Shown: positions 26,842-35,455 of the stretch, one piece after another
Position numbering within the stretch: position 1 is the first letter of the stretch
Layout of the letters: each line of letters begins with the position of its first letter
DNA from: Kitasatospora cheerisanensis KCTC 2395
Lineage (GTDB): Bacteria > Actinomycetota > Actinomycetes > Streptomycetales > Streptomycetaceae
Direction: 5' to 3'
Length of the DNA stretch: 64,000 bases
Assembly: GCF_000696185.1 (NCBI RefSeq)
Contig: NZ_KK853997.1
Span: forward strand, 3,360,277 to 3,424,276
The notes under the pieces: generated by a model
Database searches by the model: none
What the model was told of the DNA's origin: nothing
The model's input: only the letters and a program-made list of their open reading frames with translations
Translations under genes and position numbers: made by a program

Positions 26842-28410
26842 ATGACGGACGACCAGATCCCCGGGGACGCACCGGACGCCCCCGCCGAGCCCCGCCCGGC
26901 GCTCACCCGCTCCTCCCGGCACCGGGTGGTGGCGGGGGTGTGCGGCGGGCTCGGCCGCTACCTGGACATCGACCCGGTGGTGTTCCGGGTGGTCATCGCG
27001 GTGCTCGGTCTGACCGGCGGGCTCGGGTTGTTCCTCTACGGCCTGGCCTGGCTGGTGGTCCCGCGCGAGGCGGCGGACGGCGAGGGCGGCCGCACCGAGC
27101 TGCAGCGGGTGCTGACCGGCCGGGTGGACGGCCAGTCCGTCGGCGCGGTGCTGCTGACCGTGATCGGCACCGGGGTGTTCTTCTCCTCGATGGGCGACGG
27201 CGACCAGCTGTTCCCGCTGCTGCTGCTGGCCGCGCTGGTGTTCCTGGCGCTGCGCTACGACCCGGAGCGCCGGCGCCGGTTCGGCGGCGAGGACGGCGAC
27301 GGCGGCGGCAACGGCGAGGCCGGGGCGAAGCGGGCCGGCGGCCCGTACGACCGGCTGGACCCGACCGGCGCGTTCGCGGACTGGAAGACCTGGGGCGAGG
27401 CGATGAGCCGCGACCTGCGCGGCGAGTGGAAGGCCCGCACCGCCGACCTGCACGAGCGGATCGCGTCCGGGCACGAGGAGCACGCGCCGGGTGCGGCCAC
27501 CGGCGACACGCCCCCGCCCGGGCCGTCCGGCTACCTGTGGGATCCGCGGCACCCGGAGCGCAACCCGTACGGCGCGACGCCGCCGCCCGGCGCGCCCGCC
27601 CAGCCGTGGTGGCAGCGCACCGACCTGCCGGAGGGCGACCCGCTGCGCAAGGAGCCGGCCGGGCCGGAGGGCTACCAGGCCCGGATGGAACGGAACATGG
27701 CGCAGTACCGGGAGCGCGCCGAGGAGCGCCACCGGGCGCAGCGCGAGGCGATGGAGCGGCACCGCGAGAGCATGCAGCGCCACCGCGAGTGGAAGGCCCG
27801 CCGGAAGGAGCTGCGGGGCCGGTCCGGGCTGGGCGCCTGGGCGGTGCTGGTGGCGATCGGCGCGTCCTGGGCGGTGGCGGCCAGTGACCACGGCACGCAC
27901 CGCTGGTCGACGGTGCTGGCGGTGGCGCTGCTGCCGCTGGGCCTGGCGATGGCGCTCAGCGCCCGCTGGGGCCGCACCCGCGGGCTGACCTTCCTGGCGC
28001 TGCTGGTGACGGCGGGTCTGGTGGCGACCGGGGGGTCGTCGGTGACGGTCGCGAACACGGCCGGCGACCGGCAGTGGACGGCCGCGCAGGACGACCTGCG
28101 CTCGCGGTACACGGCGGGCATCGGCGACGCCCGGCTCGACCTGTCGGCGCTGGACCCGCACGGCGGCACCCTCGCCACCGAGCTGCGGGTGGGCATCGGC
28201 AACGCGGTGGTGCGGGTGCCGGACGGGGTGGAGCTGCGGCTGAAGCTGCGCGACGCGGTGGGCTCGGTGAGCCTGCCGGACGGTCAGGAGTACGACGGCC
28301 CGGTCACCGACGACAACGTGGTGATCGAGGTCCCGGAGGGCCGGCCGTCGAAGGGCGTGCTGGAGCTGAAGGTGACGGCGGGCATCGGGGACATCAGGGT
28401 GGAGCGGTGA
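26842..28410 (+). CDS. PspC-domain membrane protein with LiaF-like C-terminus
   Basis: A 522-residue protein. An N-terminal PspC domain (about 22-85; SSRHRVVAGVCGGLGRYLDI) is followed by membrane segments, a charged Arg/Glu/His-rich middle, two more membrane segments near 340-395, and a C-terminal beta-rich domain with paired GIGDARLDL and GIGNAVVRV strands like LiaF/DUF2154 proteins. Those sense or report cell-wall stress, often by restraining a histidine kinase; the divergent kinase also has a PspC domain. ATG at 26842 is preceded by GGGGGA. Confidence 0.8.
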   Translation: MTDDQIPGDAPDAPAEPRPALTRSSRHRVVAGVCGGLGRYLDIDPVVFRVVIAVLGLTGGLGLFLYGLAWLVVPREAADGEGGRTELQRVLTGRVDGQSVGAVLLTVIGTGVFFSSMGDGDQLFPLLLLAALVFLALRYDPERRRRFGGEDGDGGGNGEAGAKRAGGPYDRLDPTGAFADWKTWGEAMSRDLRGEWKARTADLHERIASGHEEHAPGAATGDTPPPGPSGYLWDPRHPERNPYGATPPPGAPAQPWWQRTDLPEGDPLRKEPAGPEGYQARMERNMAQYRERAEERHRAQREAMERHRESMQRHREWKARRKELRGRSGLGAWAVLVAIGASWAVAASDHGTHRWSTVLAVALLPLGLAMALSARWGRTRGLTFLALLVTAGLVATGGSSVTVANTAGDRQWTAAQDDLRSRYTAGIGDARLDLSALDPHGGTLATELRVGIGNAVVRVPDGVELRLKLRDAVGSVSLPDGQEYDGPVTDDNVVIEVPEGRPSKGVLELKVTAGIGDIRVER

Positions 28411-28640
28411 TGAGGAAGCATCAGTTCGATCTGTACGCGCTGGTCGCGGGCGGCCTGTTCACGGCGCTGGCGGTGCTGTACCTGGTCGCCTCGCTGAACG
28501 ACCGGGAGGTGAACAGCCGGTTCGTGCTGCCGCTGGCGTTCATCGTGCTCGGCGCGGGCGGCCTCGGCGGCGCGCTGGTGGCGGTCGCCAGGCGCGGCCG
28601 GGGCGGGGCCCGCGACGACGAGAACTCCCTCGGCCAGTAG
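28410..28640 (+). CDS. Small two-helix membrane protein
   Basis: A 76-residue protein with hydrophobic segments at about residues 8-28 and 40-60 and a charged tail. Its ATG overlaps the PspC stop by one base (TGATG), and GGAG lies five bases upstream, so it is co-translated with it. Family unknown; probably an accessory of the envelope-stress module. It ends 3 bp from the convergent DoxX-Rieske gene. Confidence 0.75.
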   Translation: MRKHQFDLYALVAGGLFTALAVLYLVASLNDREVNSRFVLPLAFIVLGAGGLGGALVAVARRGRGGARDDENSLGQ

Positions 28641-28643
28641 GGC

Positions 28644-29663
28644 TCAGGACTGCTGCGGGCCGAGCTCCAGCTGCTCGCCGTTCTTGGTGACGGTGTACCG
28701 GGGCAGCGGCTTCACGGCCGGGCCGTTGAGCACGGCGCCGGTCGCGGCGTCGAACTTGGAGCCGTGGCAGGGGCAGTACAGCTGCCCGTCCTTGGGCGGG
28801 TTGACGGCGCATCCGGAGTGGGTGCAGACCGAGGACAGGGCGGTGTACTTCCCGGCGGACGGCTGGACGATGTACACGGCGTCGCCGCTGGCCGGGTCCT
28901 TGACGGTGGCGGAGCCGCCGACCGGGACCTGCGCGGCGGGGACGGCCACCGCGGCGGTGGCGGGCTGCGGGACGGGGCTGGTGGCGCCGGGGGTGCCGGC
29001 CGCGGCGGCGGGGGCGTTCTCGTCGCGGCCGAAGCTGGCGGTGAGCGAGCCGGACAGCAGGCCGGCGCCGCCGAGGGCGACCGCCGCGATGCCGCCGTCG
29101 AGCAGGGCCCGGCGGCGCACCGCGTCCTCGGCGAGGCCGCGGGCCCGGTCGCGGGCGGCCCGGGAGGCGAGGTAGCCGTCCACCGACAGGTGGGGGGTGC
29201 CGGCCAGCAGCAGCGGCGTCCAGGCCATCAGGTAGGCCAGGTCGTTGCCCAGGTAGTACGGGGTGGTGTGGAAGCTGACGGTCAGCCAGAGGGTGGCGCT
29301 GAGCAGCACGCCGCCGAGGGCGGCGATCCGGCCCCAGAGTCCGAACAGGGTGCCGAGGCCGACGGCGAGCTCGCCGAAGGCGATCAGCAGGCCGAAGAAG
29401 GTGGGGGCGTCGAGGGCGGGGCCGAGCGCCCAGCCGATCGGGCTGCCGGCCCTGGCGGCGGCGGTCTGCGCGTAGAACGAGGCGGGGTCGCCGGCGCCGG
29501 CCAGGTAGTGCGGGTCGGAGAGCTTGTCGAAGGCGGCGTAGACGAAGGTCGTGCCGAGGAAGAGCCGCAGCGGGAGCAGGGCGAGCCGGGAGGCCGCCGC
29601 CTTCCACTGGCCGATCCGTGCCGTGGTGCCGTGGCTGTCGTGCAGGCCCGTCCCCGTCGCCAT
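28644..29663 (-). CDS. DoxX-Rieske fusion membrane redox protein
   Basis: A 339-residue fusion. Residues 25-155 are a DoxX-type four-helix membrane domain (RLFLGTTFVYAAFDKLSDP). Residues 183-212 form an RRRALLDGG...GGAGLL segment that resembles a Tat signal-anchor. Residues 245-339 are a Rieske [2Fe-2S] domain with C280-x-H282 and C297-x-x-H300, plus the disulfide Cys C285 and C299. The Rieske part would lie outside the membrane. Suggested role: quinone-linked electron transfer. The ATG at 29663 is the start best followed by normal coding sequence. Confidence 0.8.
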   Translation of the reverse strand: MATGTGLHDSHGTTARIGQWKAAASRLALLPLRLFLGTTFVYAAFDKLSDPHYLAGAGDPASFYAQTAAARAGSPIGWALGPALDAPTFFGLLIAFGELAVGLGTLFGLWGRIAALGGVLLSATLWLTVSFHTTPYYLGNDLAYLMAWTPLLLAGTPHLSVDGYLASRAARDRARGLAEDAVRRRALLDGGIAAVALGGAGLLSGSLTASFGRDENAPAAAAGTPGATSPVPQPATAAVAVPAAQVPVGGSATVKDPASGDAVYIVQPSAGKYTALSSVCTHSGCAVNPPKDGQLYCPCHGSKFDAATGAVLNGPAVKPLPRYTVTKNGEQLELGPQQS

Positions 29664-29805
29664 CGCTGCCGCCCTCTCCCTCGCGCCGCCCGCCGACCGC
29701 CGACGGGACCGGGTCCGATTGTGCCGGGTGCCGGGCGCACATGGACGCGCCGCCACTCCCCTGTCGGCGGGGAGCGGCGGCGCGGTCACACGGTTGCCGG
29801 TGGGA

Positions 29806-31392
29806 TCACTCCCACTCGATGGTGCCCGGCGGCTTGGAGGTGCAGTCCAGGACGACGCGGTTCACGTCCTTGACCTCGTTGGTGATCCGGGTGGAGATCT
29901 TCGCCAGCACCTCGTAGGGCAGGCGCGACCAGTCGGCGGTCATGGCGTCCTCGGAGGAGACCGGGCGCAGCACGATCGGGTGGCCGTAGGTGCGGCCGTC
30001 GCCCTGCACGCCGACCGAGCGGACGTCGGCCAGCAGCACCACGGGGCACTGCCAGATCTCGGCGTCCAGGCCGGCCAGGGTCAGTTCCTCACGGGCGATG
30101 GCGTCGGCCTCGCGGAGCAGGTCGAGGCGCTCCTTGGTGACCTCGCCGACGATCCGGATGCCCAGGCCGGGGCCGGGGAACGGCTGGCGCTGGACGATCT
30201 CGGCGGGCAGGCCGAGCTCCTGGCCGACCATCCGGACCTCGTCCTTGAACAGCTTGCGCAGCGGCTCGACCAGCTGGAACTCGAGGTCCTCGGGCAGGCC
30301 GCCGACGTTGTGGTGGGACTTGATGTTGGCGGTGCCGGTGCCGCCGCCGGACTCCACCACGTCCGGGTACAGGGTGCCCTGGACCAGGAACTCCACGGCC
30401 GGGCCCTCGTCGGCGATGATGTCGGCCTGGGCCTGCTCGAAGACCCGGATGAACTCGCGGCCGATGATCTTGCGCTTCTGCTCGGGGTCGGAGACGCCCT
30501 TCAGCGCGGTCAGGAAGCGCTCCTCGGCGTCGACCACGACCAGCTTGACGCCGGTGGCCGCGACGAAGTCCTTCTCGACCTGCTCGGTCTCGCCCTTGCG
30601 CATCAGGCCGTGGTCGACGTACACGCAGGTCAGCCGGTCGCCGATGGCGCGCTGCACCAGGGCGGCGGCGACCGCGGAGTCCACGCCGCCGGACAGGCCG
30701 CAGATGGCGCGCTTGTCGCCGACCTGCTCGCGGATCAGCGCGACCTGCTCGTCGACCACGTTGGTGGTGGTCCAGTTCGGGGCGATGCCGGCGCCGCGGT
30801 ACAGGAAGTGCTCCAGCACCTGCTGGCCGTGCTCGGAGTGCATCACCTCGGGGTGGTACTGCACGCCGTAGAGCCTGCGCTCGTCGTTCTCGAAGGCGGC
30901 GACCGGCACCACGTCGGTGGAGGCGGTGACGGTGAAGCCCTCGGGGGCGGCGGAGCAGGCGTCGCCGTGCGACATCCACACCGAGTGCTTGTCCGGGACG
31001 CCCTCGAACAGGGTGGAGCCGGAGCGGCTGACGGTCAGCGGGGTGCGGCCGTACTCGCGGGCGCCGCTGTTGTCGACGGTGCCGCCGAGCACGGTGGCCA
31101 TCAGCTGGAAGCCGTAGCACATGCCGAACACCGGCACCCCGGCCTCGAAGATCGCACGGTCGAGCTGCGGGGCGCCTTCCTCGTACACCGACGACGGACC
31201 GCCGGAGAGGATGATCGCCCGCGGGTTCTTGGCGAGCATCTCGGCGACCGGCATGGAGCTCGGCACGATCTCGCTGTAGACCCGCGCCTCACGCACCCGA
31301 CGGGCGATGAGCTGGGCGTACTGGGCGCCGAAGTCGACGACCAGGACGGTGTCGTTCTCGGGCTGGGACTGGACGGGGGGTACAGAGGACAC
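29806..31392 (-). CDS. guaA: GMP synthase (glutamine-hydrolysing)
   Basis: A 528-residue enzyme that converts XMP to GMP using glutamine. It has an N-terminal class I amidotransferase domain ([11 protein letters not shown]; nucleophile Cys in [12 protein letters not shown] loop), then the ATP pyrophosphatase P-loop [12 protein letters not shown] and a C-terminal dimerisation domain ending in TIEWE. Length is normal. It is on the same strand as guaB and guaB3 but about 11 kb away. Confidence 0.97.
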   Translation of the reverse strand: MSSVPPVQSQPENDTVLVVDFGAQYAQLIARRVREARVYSEIVPSSMPVAEMLAKNPRAIILSGGPSSVYEEGAPQLDRAIFEAGVPVFGMCYGFQLMATVLGGTVDNSGAREYGRTPLTVSRSGSTLFEGVPDKHSVWMSHGDACSAAPEGFTVTASTDVVPVAAFENDERRLYGVQYHPEVMHSEHGQQVLEHFLYRGAGIAPNWTTTNVVDEQVALIREQVGDKRAICGLSGGVDSAVAAALVQRAIGDRLTCVYVDHGLMRKGETEQVEKDFVAATGVKLVVVDAEERFLTALKGVSDPEQKRKIIGREFIRVFEQAQADIIADEGPAVEFLVQGTLYPDVVESGGGTGTANIKSHHNVGGLPEDLEFQLVEPLRKLFKDEVRMVGQELGLPAEIVQRQPFPGPGLGIRIVGEVTKERLDLLREADAIAREELTLAGLDAEIWQCPVVLLADVRSVGVQGDGRTYGHPIVLRPVSSEDAMTADWSRLPYEVLAKISTRITNEVKDVNRVVLDCTSKPPGTIEWE

Positions 31393-32086
31393 GGACGGCC
31401 TTCCGGCGGCGGTACAAAAGGGGTGTCGCCACCGAGTCTACCGGGACCGTTTCACCCGACTGCCCGCCGTGCTGCCCGTGACCGCGCCGGGCGGCGGCTC
31501 GTTGCACCGGGAGACCGTACGAGACGCCGGCGCCCTCCAGGTGCGGGCGGTCCCGTGCGGCGGACCACGCGTGGATCTTCTCCGGTCCACCGGGTGCGCG
31601 TGGCGGGCACGGGCCCGCCGTGGGACCGCGCCCCGGTGCTGCGGTCGGGTCAGCAGGGGACAGCGACCCCGTCCGCGACCGGGCGGACCCGGGGTGTGGC
31701 GGCCGGTACCGGTGCCGGCCGCCGCACGGGTCGGCCCGATCACTCCGGCGTACGCCCCGGTACGCCCCGCAAGCCACTATTACTGACAGTGACAACATCC
31801 GGTGCTCGGATCCGGCGCGCCCCGGTGCCGTGTCCTCTTCCGGCCCGGCCGAATTTGCGTCGAATCGGTTGCACGGCACGGCCCTCGTCCAGGACGATGA
31901 CTGCAAGGCGGGGGCTTGTCGCACACTCCCGGCCCGCACCCGGGCCGTCGATGCGAGCGGTTCCCTCTCACGCTCCGTGAGGCCCACCGGCCTCGGCGTG
32001 CCCTTGGACCATTTCCCGCGACGGCGCTCCTCCCCCGGCGCCGTCACCCAGCACCCGGCGCGGCCCTGACGCCGAGTGCTGACCGA
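31393..32086. other. Large intergenic region upstream of guaA
   Basis: About 700 bp lie between the guaA start and the hairpin after the zinc-ribbon gene. The open frames here are Arg- or Pro-rich with poor ribosome sites, and I support none. Features seen: a near-palindrome of 32 bp at 31695-31726 centred on GGTACCGGTGCC, and a less GC-rich patch around 31780-31900 that could hold the guaA promoter. A small RNA cannot be excluded. Confidence 0.4.
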
Positions 32087-32118
32087 CAAAGGGCCCCGTT
32101 CCCCCGCGGGGCCCTTTG
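32087..32118. terminator. Hairpin after the zinc-ribbon membrane protein gene
   Basis: A 12-bp perfect stem (32087-32098 with 32107-32118) with an 8-nt loop, just past the stop at 32131 on the minus strand. Confidence 0.8.
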
Positions 32119-32130
32119 CCCTGTCCGGGC

Positions 32131-33603
32131 TCAGCCGGCGTCCGGCCGGCGGTAGGGGGCGTGCGAGTCCAGCACGTCGACCCGCCCGGCCGCCGGCCGC
32201 ACCTCCTCGACGACCGGCTCGACCGTCCCGAACGCGCCCTCCGGCCCGGCCGCCGCCTGCGCGGGCAGCGGCACGGACAGCGCCACCGGGGTGCGGCGCA
32301 CCGCGTCGAGCAGGGCCGGCACCAGCAGCGCGCCGAACACCGCCCAGGCCGCGGCGGCGACCAGCACCGAGGTCAGCGACCAGCCGACCAGGTCGATCCG
32401 GCTCTCGTGGACCTCGCCCTTGACGGTGCTGCGCTCGCCGAGCCAGATCGAGCTGCCGAGCACCAGCGCCGCGGTGGCCGCCGCGTACAGCGCGGCCAGC
32501 CGGCACCGGTCCAGGTGGGTCAGCCGGCCGCGGTGCGCGGACCAGCCGAGCGCCAGCGCCGCCAGCAGCACCGGCACCACGGCCGGCCACCACTGGGCGC
32601 CGTGCCCGCCCAGGTCGTACAGCGCGAACGAGTTCTCGCCGGTCCCGGCCCGGGCGCCGGTGCCGACGCCGAACAGGTAGACGCCGCCGTTGAGGGTCAG
32701 CGCCCGGAACGTGGACTGCGGGAACGGCCGGTCGACCAGCACCTGCATGGCCACCGAGATCACGGTCAGCAGCGCCAGCAGCCCCCCGACCACCCGCGCC
32801 GCGTGCTGCCAGGCCAGCAGCCAGCCGCCCAGCCGGCGCCGCCGGACGGCCTCGATGCGCAGCGCGCCCTGCCCGTCCACGGCCAGCACCACGACGGCCG
32901 CGGCCAGGAACGCGGACACCCCGAGCGGCACCATGGCCGGCCCGGTGGAGACCTGCATGCTGAGCTTCAGCGACTCCTCGTCGACCTGCGCGCTGCCGGT
33001 GGACAGCCACCCGAGGGCGAGCGCCGCGGCGGCGGAGAGCGCGCCGGTGCGCAGCGCCTGCGCGCCGGCGGCGCGCGCGGTCGGCTCGGCGGCGCCGGCC
33101 GCGGCGCGGGCCCGGGCGGCGAGGCGCTGGCCGAGCCAGAGCAGGGCGAGCCAGGCCAGCGTGACGGCGTACGGCACCACGTGGAGGCTGGCGGCGGAGG
33201 TGCCGAAGCTGCTGGTGTTGGTGTTCTTCCAGTAGGTGCCGAACGCGGTGAGGGTCAGCTGCAGCCACATCTGGAAGGTGTGGGTGGTCCAGCGCACCCC
33301 CGGGTCGTCGTCCACGCCGATGCCGCGGCCGCCGACGGCGCTGCCGAGCGCGGCGAGCACCACCAGCAGCACGGTCGGGGCGAGCAGCACCCGGCCGGCG
33401 GTCAGCCAGCCCCGGGACGGCGTGGGCCAGGTCCGGTCGTGGTGGACCCGGCCGCTGCCCCACGGGGAGGGGCCGGGTGCGGCGGTGTCGTCCGCGACCA
33501 CCTCGCCGATCGCGGGCGGCGGCGGGCCCGGCGGCCGTCCGCAGTTCGCGCAGGTCGCCGGGGCGCCGGCGACGGCCGCTCCGCAGGACGGGCAGATGGG
33601 CAT
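32131..33603 (-). CDS. Zinc-ribbon multi-membrane protein
   Basis: A 490-residue protein beginning with a zinc ribbon (CPSCGAA...CANCGRP, two CxxC pairs about residues 4-21). A linker and about ten hydrophobic segments follow, ending in a cytosolic-like tail. GGAG is eight bases before the ATG. I do not recognise the family. It follows the GMC oxidoreductase gene on the same strand with a 75-bp gap. Confidence 0.75.
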   Translation of the reverse strand: MPICPSCGAAVAGAPATCANCGRPPGPPPPAIGEVVADDTAAPGPSPWGSGRVHHDRTWPTPSRGWLTAGRVLLAPTVLLVVLAALGSAVGGRGIGVDDDPGVRWTTHTFQMWLQLTLTAFGTYWKNTNTSSFGTSAASLHVVPYAVTLAWLALLWLGQRLAARARAAAGAAEPTARAAGAQALRTGALSAAAALALGWLSTGSAQVDEESLKLSMQVSTGPAMVPLGVSAFLAAAVVVLAVDGQGALRIEAVRRRRLGGWLLAWQHAARVVGGLLALLTVISVAMQVLVDRPFPQSTFRALTLNGGVYLFGVGTGARAGTGENSFALYDLGGHGAQWWPAVVPVLLAALALGWSAHRGRLTHLDRCRLAALYAAATAALVLGSSIWLGERSTVKGEVHESRIDLVGWSLTSVLVAAAAWAVFGALLVPALLDAVRRTPVALSVPLPAQAAAGPEGAFGTVEPVVEEVRPAAGRVDVLDSHAPYRRPDAG

Positions 33604-33678
33604 GGCGGTCTCCCCCGGGGATGGTGCGTGGTCGGGTGCCCGTTTATCCCATCGGCCGTCCGGGAATGTCAATCGGCT

Positions 33679-35430
33679 TCAGTCGGCCTTCCGCGGCACC
33701 TTCGGCACGGCCAGCAGCGGCAGCCTGAGCTCGCCGAACGCCCCCTCGGGGACGGCCGGCTGACGGGGCGTCACGGCCGGGACGGGCCGGTAGCCGGCGC
33801 CCTGTTCGGGGCGCGGGTCGGCCTCGCCGCGGTTGGGCCACATCGACATGGCGCGCTCGGCCTGCGCGGTGATCGTCAGCGACGGGTTGACGCCGAGGTT
33901 GGCGGAGACCGCGGAGCCGTCGACCACGCTGATCCCCGGGTAGCCGTACAGCCGGTGGTACGGGTCGACGACGCCGGTCTCGGCGCTGTCGCCGATCGGG
34001 CAGCCACCGAGGAAGTGCGCGGTCAGCGGGATGTCGAAGATCTCGCCGACGGTGGAGCCGGGGAAGCCGTTGATGGACGCGGCCAGCGCCCGGGCGCCCT
34101 CCTCCGCCGCCGGGATGTAGTTCGGGTTGGGCGCGCCGTGCCCCTGACGGGAGGTCAGCTTTCCGTTCTTCAGCGACACCGTCAGCGAGTTGTCCAGCGA
34201 CTGCATGACCAGGCCGATGATGGTCTTCTCCGACCAGCGGTGCTGGTTCATCGACTGGGCGAAGATCCACGGGTGCCGGGCCGCCGCGCCGAGGTAGCGC
34301 AGCCAGCGCGGCCCGCGTCCGGCGCCGCTGACCTGCTGGATGGAGAGCGCGCCCATCGCGTTCGAGCCGCGGCCGTAGCGGACCGGCTCGATGTGGGTGT
34401 TCTCGTCGGGGTGCACCGAGGAGGTGATGGCGACGCCGCGGGTGAAGTCGGGCCGCTCGCCGTAGCGCCGGTCGGAGGTCTGCGCACCCACCAGCGCCTC
34501 GGAGTTGGTGCGGGTCAGGTGGCCCAGCTTGGCGGAGATCCGGGGCAGCAGCCCGCCCTCGCGCATCCGGTGCAGCAGCGTCTGGGTGCCGTAGGTGCCG
34601 GCCGCGACGACCACCCGCTCGGCGGTGATGGTGCGCGCCCCGGCCCGCTTGGCCCGGCCGGTGCGGGCGCCGGTGGGGAGCACGTCCACGGCGTAGCCGT
34701 CGCCGTGCGGGCGCAGCCGCTTCACGGTGGTCAGCGGCAGGATCTCGGCGCCGGCCCGCTCCGCCAGGTACAGGTAGTTCTCGGTGAGCATGTTCTTCGC
34801 GCCGTGCCGGCAGCCGGTCATGCACTCGCCGCACTCGGTGCAGGCCCGGCGCTTCGGGCCGGCCCCGCCGAAGTACGGGTCGTCGACCTCGGCGCCGGGC
34901 GCGGCCTTGGCCTCGCCGGTGCCGTCCTGCCCGTCGCCGAAGAACACCCCGACGGGCGCCAGGTGGAAGGTGTCGCCGCAGCCCATCGCCTCGGCAGCGG
35001 CCTTCAGGTGCACGTCGGAGGGCGTCATCGTCGGGTTGAGGCGGACGCCGAGCATCCGCTGCGCCTGGTCGTAGAACGGGGCGAGTTCGGCCTGCCAGTC
35101 GGTGATGTGCCGCCACTGCCGGTCCTCGAAGAACGGCTTGGGCGGCACGTACAGCGTGTTGGCGTAGTTCAGCGAGCCGCCGCCGACGCCCGCGCCGGCC
35201 AGGATCAGCACGTTGCGCAGCAGGTGGATGCGCTGGATGCCGTACAGCCCGAGGGCGGGCGCCCACAGGTAGTCGCGGGTGTCCCAGGACGTGGTGGGCA
35301 GCTCGTCGCGGCCGAACCTGCGCCCGGCCTCCAGGACGGCGACCTTGTAGCCCTTCTCGGTCAGCCGCAGCGCGGCGACCGAGCCGCCGAAGCCCGAACC
35401 GACCACCACGACGTCGTAGTCGTACGACAC
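33679..35430 (-). CDS. GMC-family FAD oxidoreductase with CX2CX2CX3C motif
   Basis: A 583-residue flavoprotein. The N-terminal Rossmann motif is VVVVGSGFGGSVAALR, and the GMC signature loop is GAGVGGGSLNYANT. Midway (about residue 195) is CTECGECMTGC, a CX2CX2CX3C cluster that resembles a [4Fe-4S] ligand set. The C-terminal part has HFLGGCPIGDS and the GMC end segment GYPGISVVDGSAVSANLGVNPSL. It likely oxidises an alcohol or sterol-like substrate. It sits 25 bp after the aldehyde dehydrogenase gene, suggesting sequential alcohol-aldehyde-acid oxidation. Confidence 0.88.
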   Translation of the reverse strand: MSYDYDVVVVGSGFGGSVAALRLTEKGYKVAVLEAGRRFGRDELPTTSWDTRDYLWAPALGLYGIQRIHLLRNVLILAGAGVGGGSLNYANTLYVPPKPFFEDRQWRHITDWQAELAPFYDQAQRMLGVRLNPTMTPSDVHLKAAAEAMGCGDTFHLAPVGVFFGDGQDGTGEAKAAPGAEVDDPYFGGAGPKRRACTECGECMTGCRHGAKNMLTENYLYLAERAGAEILPLTTVKRLRPHGDGYAVDVLPTGARTGRAKRAGARTITAERVVVAAGTYGTQTLLHRMREGGLLPRISAKLGHLTRTNSEALVGAQTSDRRYGERPDFTRGVAITSSVHPDENTHIEPVRYGRGSNAMGALSIQQVSGAGRGPRWLRYLGAAARHPWIFAQSMNQHRWSEKTIIGLVMQSLDNSLTVSLKNGKLTSRQGHGAPNPNYIPAAEEGARALAASINGFPGSTVGEIFDIPLTAHFLGGCPIGDSAETGVVDPYHRLYGYPGISVVDGSAVSANLGVNPSLTITAQAERAMSMWPNRGEADPRPEQGAGYRPVPAVTPRQPAVPEGAFGELRLPLLAVPKVPRKAD

Positions 35431-35455
35431 TGCTCCTCCTCGATCGACGGCCCTG

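Noticed and set aside
31780..31971. 63-codon minus-strand frame upstream of guaA
   Set aside because: GGAG sits only one or two bases before the GTG, and composition is Arg/Pro/Cys-rich; no coding signal.
29551..31980. 809-codon plus-strand frame opposite guaA
   Set aside because: Complementary shadow of guaA with no domain.
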